Origin: Cadophora sp. MPI-SDFR-AT-0126
Lineage: Eukaryota > Ascomycota > Leotiomycetes > Helotiales > Ploettnerulaceae
Reading direction: 5' to 3'
Assembly: GCA_020747065.1 (NCBI GenBank)
Contig: JAGMVK010000010.1
Location: forward strand, 496,001 to 560,000
Length of the DNA stretch: 64,000 bases
Of the stretch, positions 54,199 to 64,000 are shown piece after piece. The notes below the pieces were generated by a model. The model made no database searches. It was not told the DNA's origin and was given only the letters and a program-made list of their open reading frames with translations. Both the position numbers and the translations under genes were made by a program. Each line of letters opens with the position of its first letter. The first letter of the stretch is position 1.

Positions 54199-56214
54199 TC
54201 AGTTCTTGCTCTTCTTCTTTTTCTTCTTCTCTGACTTCTCGACCTCGGCATCATCGGCTTTCCGCTTCTTACTGCTGACAGGTGTACTCTGTTCTTCTTT
54301 CTTCGCCTTGGCTGGGGTACCTTCGACAGTAATTTTGCCCTTGGCAACCTTCTTTTTGTACTTCTTGAGACTCATACCAGCGGCTTCGGCAAGCTTGATG
54401 TCGGGATCCTCGACTTCGACGGTTGTTGCTGGAGGTGCGGTTTCCTTGGATTCCTTCTTGGCCTTCTTCTCTGCCTTCCTCTTTGCTTTCTCGCGAGCGT
54501 GGCTGTCATCTGAGGCCTCATCCTCGGACTCGTCCTTGGCAGACTTGGAGTTCTGCGCTATTGGCTTTGCTTTGGTACCGTTCAACTTCGGTGGTGGTAG
54601 AGCGAGACCAGCGTCGACGTCGGCCATCTCTTCGTCTGAGTCCGGCTCGGCAACCACTTCCTCAATCAAAAGCTTCTTGGCTTCCTTGGACTTCTTCTCC
54701 TTTTTCTCCTTCTTCTCTTTCTTGTCTTTCTTTGACTTCTTCTCAGACACAGGAGCGGCAGCAGCAGGCTCATCACCAGCAAGTCCGTCAGCATCAGCGT
54801 TGTACTTTTGAGCCTCCTTGACCTCCCACTTCCCTGGGGTGACAGCAGTACCATTTGGTCCAACAGCAACACCTCTGGGAAGTAATGGCTTTCCTTCAAG
54901 TGACCGAAGGTGGCGCTCGATCTTCATCCTTGATGTGACACCCAGGGCAGATCTCTCTTCATCATCAATATCATCACCCTTTCCTTCGCCTTGTGCGCTC
55001 CAGTCCGAAAGAGCATCGACACGCAGACCAATAGCTGCCTTGGCTGCCAACATACGCGCGATCTTGCCCTTATTCTTTCCGGTGGCTTGACCAACGAGCG
55101 ATGCATGGTAGATGAGACCGTACTTGGGCGTATCGTGCTTGGTCTTCAAAGCTCTGAACAATGCCTTCTCAGCACCGAGAATTTGGATGGTACTGGCAGG
55201 GCTCTTGGCGAGGTTCATGAGAGATCCAGAGTGTGCGATCAGTCTAGCTCCCACCAATTCTCCAACCATCTCGGTCAAATTTGGCGCGATAGCTGCCATG
55301 CGGGCGGTCAGGTAAAGTGACAACTGTTGACGATATTCCGTGAAGCCGACAACTTGCTCGGCCAGAAGTTGAATATTGTCCAAATCCTCCTCGGTGATCT
55401 CGGTACCCATACTGACTTCTGCAGCAGCCTTGATAGCAGTCTCAATTTCCTCGGGGAGAATATCTGACAAATCTGTGTTCGATGTATTTGTGCGCATACC
55501 AACCTTGAGGATAATACGAGCATAGGCCAAATTGTCGTTCACAATCTTGCCCATCTCAGGGAAATGCCATCCATACCACTCTTTGACTCGCATAGCGTAT
55601 GTGTTCAGCTCCTTGTCCAAATCGTCCAAAAGTGCGATAGCTTGAACAATCATGGTATCGACCTTATCGGGGGAGAACTTGAGCTTGTGACGCGATAACG
55701 AATGTGAGAGACCGAGGGCCATTGTGGAAATGGCTTCCTGCGCCAGACCCGGGATGAGTGAAGGTAGGTGGTCGCGAATCGCACGATAGATTTCATTGGT
55801 AGTGGAATCTGAGATAGGCGAGAGATTAAGACCGGGCAGTTTGTTGATAGCTTGTCCTAATTTAGGATCTGCCACGGCTAGAGAAGCTTTCTTTTCGTCC
55901 TTGAGGGAGTCGAGAAGCTGTGCGAGAAGAGGAGAGACTTTTCCTTCCGTGATTGCTGCGACTTCCTCAAGAGCGGTCGCCGCGCTGTCGAACTTCTCGA
56001 ACTTCTTCAACTTCAAGCTGTATCCCGAAGAGCAATTAGTATTCTGGTTCGAGCAGCATTGAGTAAATTTCGAGTCAATTGAAACTCACAGCTCATTCAG
56101 ACCTTCCGCCGACTCGACAACGGTGCTAAAGTCATCTTTCTTCAGGATGTGCTTGTCGCGGGCCTTGAAGAGGGCAAAGCCTGCAGACGTCTCGCTCAGA
56201 ACGAATAGACCCAT
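54199..56214 (-). CDS. nop58: Nop58, core protein of box C/D snoRNPs
   Basis: Exons 56214-56090 and 56017-54199 give 647 aa. Nop58 pairs with Nop56 on box C/D snoRNAs in the nucleolus for rRNA 2'-O-methylation. The start [20 protein letters not shown] opens the NOP5 N-terminal domain. A coiled-coil region follows ([40 protein letters not shown]). The Nop domain has [38 protein letters not shown] and [20 protein letters not shown]. The C-terminal 200 residues hold long Lys/Glu-rich ([15 protein letters not shown]) tails typical of Nop58 but rather long here. It shares a 255-bp head-to-head promoter with vma6. Confidence 0.95.
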
Positions 56215-56469
56215 TCTGACTGGAAGGTATTCGGAGCCGTAATGTTGGCGGGGAAAAATACTTGAGGTTGGTGAAGCTCTAACCGACTCGCAAAAAATAA
56301 AAAAGTTCGTTCTGAGAGCATTTTGAACCTAGTGCTAACCGGGACTGGCTTAGACCAGATCAATCACATGACGCTTAGCTGGATAGCTTCATCGTGAGGT
56401 AGGCAGCTCAATGAAGGCGGACGATCGCAATTCCTACGCCATTCAAACTCCTGACAACCATCTACGACA
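56215..56469. promoter_or_regulatory. Bidirectional promoter nop58/vma6
   Basis: 255 bp separate two divergent ATGs. I see no copy of the GCGGCCGC element found in the other two compact divergent promoters. Confidence 0.5.
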
Positions 56470-57615
56470 ATGGAAGGCCTCTTTTTCAACGTCAACAATG
56501 GCTATATCGAGGGTATCGTGCGAGGATACCGCAATGGACTGTTGACTGGCCAAAACTACAACAATCTGATCCAGTGTGAGACTATCGACGATCTCAAGCT
56601 CCAGCTGGGTCCAGCATACGGCGATTTTCTGGCCTCTCTCCCTCCGAACCCTTCGACTTCGACTCTCGCAGCAAAGACAACAGACAAATTGATATCCGAA
56701 TTCCGATATGTACGAGCAAATGCGGTTGGATCTCTGGCGAAGTTCATGGACTATTTGACCTATGGCTATATGATCGATAATGTCGCTCTGCTGATTACCG
56801 GAACCCTTCACGAAAGAGATACTCGCGAACTGCTGGAGCGATGCCATCCTCTGGGCTGGTTTGAGACCATGCCGGTTCTCTGCGTTGCGACCAACATCGA
56901 AGAACTGTACAACAGCGTGTTGATCGAAACACCGCTTGCGCCATACTTCAAGGGAAGCTTAAGCCATCAAGATTTGGACGAACTGAACATCGAGATTGTT
57001 CGAAATACGCTCTACAAGAACTATCTGGAGGATTTTCATCACTTCGTGAATACCGACCCAGAGATGGCAGGGACGCCTACAGCTGAAGTCATGACGGAGA
57101 TATTAGAATTCGAGGCGGATCGACGAGCTATCAACATCACATTGAACTCTTTTGGCACGGAACTCTCGAAGAATGAGCGCAAGAAGTTGTACCCCGCATT
57201 CGGTCGACTGTACCCAGAAGGTACCTTCATGCTTTCTCGAGCAGATGATATTGAGGGCGTCAGATTGGCTGTGGATGGCGTGAGTGACTACAAGAGTTAT
57301 TTCGACGCGACCGGATTGGGACAGGCCAGCACTGGAGCCGGCAATATGAGCGGTGGAGCTGGTGGAGATGGCAAGAGCTTGGAGGACATGTTTTATCAGA
57401 AGGAGATGGAGATTTCCAAGAGTGCCTTCACGAGACAGTTCACATTTGCAATTGTCTATGCTTGGGTGAAGTTGAGAGAACAGGTATGTCGCAAGAAGTG
57501 GTATTCGAAGATTTCACTAACATTCGCCCAGGAAATCCGGAATATCACTTGGATTGCGGAGTGCATAGCTCAGAACCAGAAGGAGAGGATTGGCAATTAC
57601 ATCAGTGTATTCTAG
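56470..57615 (+). CDS. vma6: V-type ATPase V0 subunit d (Vma6)
   Basis: Exons 56470-57483 and 57532-57615 give 365 aa, the usual length. Subunit d links the membrane ring to the central stalk of the vacuolar proton pump. Signatures: MEGLFFNVNNGYIEGIVRG, GLLTGQNYNNLIQCETIDD, DYLTYGYMIDNVALLITG, CHPLGWFETMPVL, NTLYKNYLEDFHHFV, FEADRRAINITLNSFGTEL and C-terminal EIRNITWIAECIAQNQKER. The 48-nt intron (GTATGT...CCCAG) contains no in-frame stop and is a multiple of three, so retention would add 16 residues before EIRN. The family alignment favours removing it. Confidence 0.95.
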   Translation: MEGLFFNVNNGYIEGIVRGYRNGLLTGQNYNNLIQCETIDDLKLQLGPAYGDFLASLPPNPSTSTLAAKTTDKLISEFRYVRANAVGSLAKFMDYLTYGYMIDNVALLITGTLHERDTRELLERCHPLGWFETMPVLCVATNIEELYNSVLIETPLAPYFKGSLSHQDLDELNIEIVRNTLYKNYLEDFHHFVNTDPEMAGTPTAEVMTEILEFEADRRAINITLNSFGTELSKNERKKLYPAFGRLYPEGTFMLSRADDIEGVRLAVDGVSDYKSYFDATGLGQASTGAGNMSGGAGGDGKSLEDMFYQKEMEISKSAFTRQFTFAIVYAWVKLREQVCRKKWYSKISLTFAQEIRNITWIAECIAQNQKERIGNYISVF

Positions 57616-57788
57616 ATCATGACGTTTTGATAGTCACACAGTTCAACTCAGGCTCAACCTGCCCGGGTTTGTAGGTTTTATTGTAGGCTGGTATGGCGCT
57701 GGGAGATCACGGTAATGCTTTACAAATTGCTTCGTACAATTCATAGCCTCTATCATACAATTCTTGGTGGTATATGATGTACAAAAGT

Positions 57789-58784
57789 TTACAGACTAAT
57801 CTCGCCCTTCCATGTCCCCTCAGTCAGTCCCAAAGTCTCGATCAGATGCTGCCATCTCTCTCCTCCACGCTCCTTTCTCCGCAAGTACGTCAACAACTTC
57901 TGCCTCTTATGAACCATAAGCCTCAAATTTCTCTTATTGACTTTGTCCTTCTGACCACCCTTCTTCTCCAACTGATTGGCAAGGACCCTGATCTTTGCTG
58001 TAAGTATGGCGATTTGAACCTCGGAACTTCCAGTATCTGGACCAGCTCTTGGTGTCTTCTCTGGAAGTGGCTTGTCCCCCAAAGTCGCCGGGTTAGGAGG
58101 CGCTCTCGGCTTGAGTGTCTTGTCGGTGTTGTGTCGCCCAAATGTCTCAATGCTCCGTACAATGTTTGCCCTCGTCTTATCCTTCTGGCTAGCATTTGCT
58201 AGGCTGACAATTCTAGCCATTGCAACAACTGCTTTGGCATGCCCTTCCTCATGTTTCTTTTTCTCCTCGGCCTCAACGACTGGGTCCGCAAAATCTCGGA
58301 TTTTGGCAACAACTGGCTCGGTCAAGGAGTGGGAGTGCTTGATGGATGCTTCGAAATCGGCTGGTCGGAGGAAATGGTTGAGGAGAACATTGTCTGCTGT
58401 TTTGATCGATACCCCCTCCTCTGTAACTGCGGCCTCGTTGATAATGTCTGATCCTCCTACATTATCGAATGATTCAACGAATGGAGTGGTGATGCCTCGG
58501 ACCGGATCCCCTAATGCCGCTTTTCTTTGCTCCTGGAGCTCAGCTCTCCGTGACAAATTTGCGTCTTTCCTTTGCTTTGCTTGGGCAAGAGCGTATGGAT
58601 CTTTGTGTTTCCTCCTCTGTGCCATTGTCACAAGATTCGCGGCGGATACAGTAGGAAGTTGAGCATTTGAAGGGCTTGGCCGGAAACATACTGAACACTG
58701 AATTAGCTGCGAAAGTCAAGAAGGCAAGAGAGATTTACAATTTGTCACGCCTAAGCGTGACGGAGCCGGTATTCGAGGAGGCAT
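57789..58784 (-). CDS. Mitochondrial ribosomal protein uS15m with a short leader exon
   Basis: Exon 1 (58784-58739) codes 15 residues plus one base, and exon 2 (58690-57789) completes 315 aa. The joined N-terminus MPPRIPAPSRLGVTNLCFRP is basic and amphipathic, a plausible mitochondrial presequence; without exon 1 the protein would begin inside the leader (MTMAQRR). The S15 core lies in the last 100 residues: GPDTGSSEVQIAILTAKIR, KDKVNKRNLRLMVHKRQKL and LTYLRRKERGGERWQHLIE. It is a component of the mitochondrial small subunit that binds the 12S-type rRNA. The long N-terminal extension is usual for fungal mitoribosomal S15. It shares a 251-bp divergent promoter with the cytosolic uS2 gene. Confidence 0.85.
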
Positions 58785-59035
58785 ATTGGAGAATTGTTGA
58801 ACTGATGCTGCTCAATTCTACGCTGGTCCCCCAAATTAAAGATTCTTGAGTAGATGCGGCCGCTTCAATCGATCCTCGCCTCAGGCTACTATGCAAGGCT
58901 GAAGCAGCTAACTCCAATCTGGGATAGCTGTATTCGCTTGTGAGCCCCACGAACTTTTCTGAGCTGCGCGCACAACACGAATTTTTGAAGTCAAGGTATC
59001 TTCAACTTCAATTCCAACAAACAACAACCGCAAAG
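58785..59035. promoter_or_regulatory. Bidirectional promoter uS15m/uS2 with GCGGCCGC element
   Basis: 251 bp between ATGs. GCGGCCGC at 58856-58863 followed by TTC matches the rpn6/sof1 promoter word. The arrangement couples a mitochondrial and a cytosolic ribosomal protein gene. Confidence 0.5.
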
Positions 59036-60071
59036 ATGGCGCCTTCTCAACTCCCCCCCATCTTCAACCCTACCAGCCAGGACATTGAGATGCTCTTGAG
59101 CGCTCAATGCCACCTCGGATCCAAGAACCTCCAGGTTCATATGGAGCCTTACCTCTGGAAGACTCGCCCTGATGGAATCAATGTCATCAACATTGGCAAG
59201 ACCTGGTATGCGCGGTTCTGGCACAACTCTTTGCATTTTCTGCATTTTTGAATTGCGTTCTGCGCATATACAAAGAATGACAAGCTGACAAATTTTGCGT
59301 CCAGGGAGAAGATCGTCCTCGCAGCCCGCATCATCGCAGCTGTTGACAACCCCGCCGATATCTGTGTCATCTCTGCTCGTCCTTACGGACAGCGCGCTGT
59401 CTTGAAGTTCGCAGCTCACACCGGTGCCGTCGCCATTGCTGGTCGTTTCACCCCTGGTAACTTCACCAACTACATCACCCGCTCCTTCAAGGAACCCCGC
59501 CTCATCATCGTCACCGACCCCCGTACCGATGCCCAAGCTATCAAGGAGGCTTCCTACGTCAACATCCCAGTCATTGCTCTCTGCGATACCGATTCCCCAA
59601 CCGAGTTCGTCGATGTCGCCATCCCAACCAACAACAAGGGTCGTCATTCTATTGGTTTGGTCTGGTGGATGTTGGCTCGTGAGGTCTTGAGACTCCGTGG
59701 ATCCATCGCTTCTCGCGAGGCTGAGTGGGATGTCATGGTCGATCTTTACTTCTACCGTGATCCTGAGGCTGAGGGTATGTTCTCCATCCGAAGCGTTTAT
59801 GTTACATTGCTGACATGAAATAGAAAACAAGGAGGCCATCGAGGAGGCTAAGGTCGAGGAGGCTGCCCCAGCTGCTGATACTGCTTTCGCATCCGGTGGT
59901 GACTGGGAGGTTTCTGGTGCTCAGGCTACTGCGTTCGCTGGAGCTGCTGCTACACCTGCCGCTGCTGGTGCTGGATGGGAGGCTGGAGCTGGCGAGGACT
60001 GGGCTGCTCAATCAACACCCGCTGCCGACAACTGGGGAGCCGCTGATGCCAAGCCAGCTGAGCAATGGTAA
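59036..60071 (+). CDS. rps0: 40S ribosomal protein S0 (uS2, laminin-receptor type)
   Basis: Exons 59036-59205, 59305-59774 and 59824-60071 give 295 aa. It belongs to the cytosolic small ribosomal subunit and is needed for late 20S pre-rRNA processing. Signatures: [129 protein letters not shown] and [19 protein letters not shown]. The acidic tail contains Trp-bearing blocks ([20 protein letters not shown]) as in fungal S0. Both introns begin GTATG and end AG, and codon use is strongly biased as expected for a highly expressed gene. Confidence 0.97.
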
Positions 60072-63000
60072 ATTTCTTGTCCGCAAAAATGGTAATTCTG
60101 CATTCTGGCTGTGGCCAAGGGTCAACTTGGTCAGTACTCATGAAGGAAAGATACTCTTGAACTGTCCACTCATTCAGCGATAGAGGGAAAGCCTTGTACT
60201 TGCCAAACATTGGGATTGCTTGATCGCGTTCCGCCTTTGCGTTCTCAGATCTGTAATGTAGCAAGCATTTGCGCTAGCATAGAAGAAAATTCTTCTGCAA
60301 AGCAACCCAATGCGCCTCTGTTGTGTGAAGTAATAGTGACAAGCCCACAAGAACCTCAAGCTTTGATCGCTCACTACTCACAGCTCGCTCTCTTCATTTT
60401 CCAGCACTCCAGAAAACTCCCCCTACTTCAGAACTGAACATAGTACTTGACTAAAGCTCATGGTTTTCCCTTGACGTCTCAACATATTCTCGTTTCTCTG
60501 ATTATCTGGTTTCGGACACTTTGATATGGCAATGTCATCACAGCCGATAGATAGTAACCAACCCCGCCAATACCCTACACCTAGTATTCGAAAAGTTTAT
60601 TGTGCCATCAAGTTCTTTCAGATTATATCTATTATTCATCCTAGTCCAAATCTCCAATTGCAGCTGACCACATTGATGTGGCATAAATGTCGTATTCCTG
60701 ACCAAATGCTATATTCGTATACTTACATCGTAACCTTCCTGATCCTCGTCAAGAGTCCAAGAATCCATCATATTTCTTGAAGAGCACCATACCTATGTTC
60801 CTTCCTCTATACCAGCTCTCCTCTCCCCACACCTTTGGTGTCCATCATTAGGATCTCCTCATGCCACGACTTCTACCGTTCACCGAGATAGGATTCTGTG
60901 AATCTCTATTTTCCAAACCTCAACTCGCCTATCTAACTCTAATCTAAATCCGGAATTGTTCCACCAAATAATACCGGATATCTACTGGCAAGTTGGTAGC
61001 TGTCATAAACAAGCTAATTGTTGATTCCCTAGAAAGGACAACATAATCACGTCAAATACATCTCCTAAAATTTAAATCCTTCTACTTTTCCTGTCCCTGT
61101 GGCCGAACAATGATCTCATTCCCGGACTGTAGCCCAACACGTTTCTGACGCGCATCCTAAGGGTCATGATGTAAATTAATTGAACGCGTGATTTCTTTGA
61201 TGTGTGCCAACGTGTCAAAAAAAAACTCGTAAATTTCCAAACTCCGCCAGCCTCCAAGCTCTCTCCTACCTAACCATCAGTCGAAGCATGCCCAAAGTTG
61301 CAAGGAATGTCCCGCAGCAGAAAACCCATGCGCACCTGATAATTTGAATAAATAAGCTCCCGGAATCAAGATTGAGGTTCTCGCTACGGCGAACTGACTT
61401 CAAGTAGAATAATCGTTGAGAATCAATGGCACAGAGGCTATCCAAATACCATTCACTGAATGCAGACTTTTCAAAAAGGCCTCGGGTGGTTATGTTGATG
61501 GTCGAATAACCTGGGTGCTTGATTTAGACTTAGGTGGCCCATAAGGATGCGAGATGTCCTATCTCGGGGACTGTATATCTGACGTTGTCTAGTACCATTT
61601 CTCTTGCTCCAGCCGACACAAATATATTTTGAATGTCATTTTGCTTTACATAAACTTACTTCTAAGGTAGATCCAAGTGCGATCTTCAATCCATCCCACT
61701 AAACACTACACCACATTCCAATTCGATTATCCGGCCTTCACGATATCGTCAGTCGTCACGGACAGGTTAGCGAAACTTTGAAGATGTTGAGGTTGAGTAA
61801 GTTCAAATCCTATCTGGAGCAATTTGCAAAAAAGGTAGTGATGAATCTATCGACCTCAAAAAATTATCCTATATGCTTCAACCCACATTTTTAATTCCAC
61901 GCGCTTCGATACAATCTTAACTGAACTGTCACTAGTACCTTCACTTGCATCCCTCCAATGTCAAAATCCCCTTCATCGAAACCGCCACCAAATCTCAATG
62001 TTGATTCTCGCTTATCATGCATACAAGAGGTCCGAGCACACCCGCACCTCAACATCAGTAACATCAACACCACCACATCCGCAAGACCGCTATAGAAAGC
62101 CAGGTCGAACATCTGCACCAATTTCTTTTATATTTAGTACAAGAAGTTGCTAGTTTAAAATGTTATATAATAGAAATCCATTCCACACCATCCAAATTAC
62201 CGCACCCTGGTCTTTAACTTCAACTATACCCTAGCAGCATCATCATTCCGCGGATAAGAATCGAAAGTCCTCACCTATTACTTCCCATTCTCTTCTCCAG
62301 AATATAGACATCCCATCTCTCTACACCCTCCAATAACCGCTCCAAAAGCAGCCCGCTCTCTCTCTTCTTTCTCGCCAAGCCCTCAAACCAAAGCCATCCT
62401 AACAACTCCAACAACCTCACCCCACCACACCCCACATCCACAAAATCCCACCTCTACACTTCAAATTCCCAAAACGTCAAATTCCCTCTCAAATTCCCAC
62501 ATTCTACTTCTTAAAAGACCAAACAAGAGAAAACCGTACACCGTACACCGTTCATCCTTCTTCCAAACACCTTCCTACATCTAGCTACCTCACAAATGCG
62601 CCAAACAGACAGACAAACAAGCCAGGTATGTATATATATTAAACGCAGCTAACATGTACCGGCACCGACCAACTCCATGACATGACGTGTCACCCCTATA
62701 TCCCTTCCCTCCTCTCAATATAGCAGACCAGGACCAAGACTATTCCTCTAAGGAATTTTCATTTGTCTATTTAATACATACACAACCGAACCAGTCTCTC
62801 CAAACAAAATAAGTGATTAACCCTTCAACTTCCATTCCACTCTCACGTCTCACAACGACCACTCTGCTCTACACTCTTTAGGGATACATGCACCAATTAG
62901 CCACACTCCCCAGTACTGCTTATGTCATACGCAATCAAGTCTCGATACAGGTCACGGGCGAGATGCCAGAAAGGGGTAGGTCTTGGTCACGGGTGTACAA

Positions 63001-64000
63001 ATGTCTCACTCACAGTGCCTTGAAATGCTCGAGGGGGGGTGGTGTGTGATCATGCCTCACTCCACTCCTACCACACTCTCTCCCCCATCCTAACCCATTT
63101 ATTCCCACCAGCTTTCCCTCTAAACCACAAAAAGGCATACCCTACCCCATTCTCTCCCAAAAAGGAAGTATCCTCTCGCTTTCCACCACTCAGATCACAG
63201 ATCCCACAAGCCCAAAAGGGCAAAGACGGTAGAAAAAGGGTATAAATCTCATGGCATTCTCGTACTAAAACAGTCTGTATGTTTTCTGGATATCAAAAAC
63301 CCGCACTACCACCTCCCACCACCAACCAAGATCAGAATAGCGAGGAAAAAGCCAAAGCAAGCCAGTCCCAAAGAAGTAAGAATCCTACCCCCGAACAGCC
63401 ATAAACCACCCCAAAGAAGCATAGGGGAAAAGTAGAAATTGCAGAAATGGAAAAATGAGCGCGGTGGTCCTCGCATCCACTCCCTTCCAAGGCCAAGTGG
63501 AGATCCCCTGTCTCTACCGTCGGATCTCATCGCACGGAGTACACTAGCTAGGTAGGAGAGCCACACACGCTTCGCACCACTCCACTCCTGGCGCTTCTGC
63601 CACCAGGACCACAGACCAGTACAGGCACCTCCCCTCCCTCCCGCCCGTCCCGAGCACAGGGGAAGCACGCGAGACTCTGCCGGCTCATGCAAGTCATGGC
63701 CAGCACGCACAGCACACGCACACGCACACACTTGCAGCTCGTTCCCGCGGGCCGCAGCAGTGGAACACCAGTCGATCTCAGCCGTCCAATCATAAGCTCA
63801 TAAGCGGTCGTAGCAGGACAAGGAAAAAAACGCCGCCGCAGCTAAAAGCAGCAGGCAGGCAGGTACAGTGTGGGGTGAGGTGTGGTATGGCCGCCCGCGG
63901 TTATTAGCCGCTGGATCTCGCCTGCCTCGCCTATGGATCTGACCCGACCTGAACCTGACTGCCGGGTTGTTGATGTACATGAAAATTAGAAAACAAGACA
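60072..64000. other. Nearly 4 kb without a supported gene
   Basis: After the uS2 3' flank, the sequence holds only short ORFs. From about 62290 to 62620 it is pyrimidine-rich (C/T with AAC words), and 63700-63735 holds a CACACGCACA repeat. ORFs at 63306-63793 on the minus strand overlap in two frames and lack motifs. It may be a long upstream region or 5' leader of a gene beyond the right edge. Confidence 0.5.

Overview
The window is nuclear DNA of a filamentous ascomycete (Pezizomycotina). The evidence is the dense, intron-poor gene layout, short GT-AG introns of about 45-170 nt, fungal housekeeping orthologues and a secreted endopolygalacturonase. A Leotiomycete-like fungus is my best guess, but that is only an impression. 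I resolved about 25 genes. Most exon models below were checked by requiring reading frame to be kept across every junction; start codons stay provisional where noted.

Layout. 1-10,460 is sparse accessory sequence. It holds a possible truncated gene at the left edge, a degenerate repeat coding for a charged helix, three small two-exon genes on the minus strand (two look like tandem paralogues), an MFS sugar transporter and a decayed coding remnant. 10,464-17,020 holds an endopolygalacturonase, a large nucleotide-sugar-transferase-like membrane protein with an acidic tail, and a probable COG7-type Golgi tethering subunit. 18,183-33,954 holds a seven-exon PARP/ubiquitin-E2 fusion, an Sds3-family deacetylase-complex subunit, proteasome subunit Rpn6, ribosome-biogenesis factor Sof1 and a 1,439-residue AT-hook protein with internal repeats. 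35,209-42,698 holds an AsaB/CmcJ-like oxygenase, an unknown helical protein, an RS-domain/Hub1 fusion, PIG-H with a hexanucleotide microsatellite and pseudouridine synthase Pus3. 43,567-53,063 holds a PhiA-like secreted protein with an apparent frameshift, PRPP synthetase, RNA polymerase III subunit Rpc9, an intron-bearing tRNA-like gene and an old yellow enzyme. 54,199-60,071 is a compact block with Nop58, V-ATPase subunit d, mitochondrial uS15 and cytosolic uS2 (S0). 60,072-64,000 shows no convincing gene.

How the genes relate. There is no obvious biosynthetic cluster. Ribosome and RNA genes are frequent (Sof1, Nop58, uS15m, uS2, Pus3, Rpc9), and three compact head-to-head promoters (Rpn6/Sof1, Nop58/Vma6, uS15m/uS2) probably co-express partners. 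Two of them share the element GCGGCCGCTTC. The transporter and polygalacturonase would fit use of plant sugars, and the transporter has a cluster of CreA-type sites upstream. The most unusual pieces are the PARP-E2 fusion, the RS-Hub1 fusion, the tandem micro-genes, the tRNA-like gene with a non-canonical anticodon loop, and the frameshifted PhiA-like gene.
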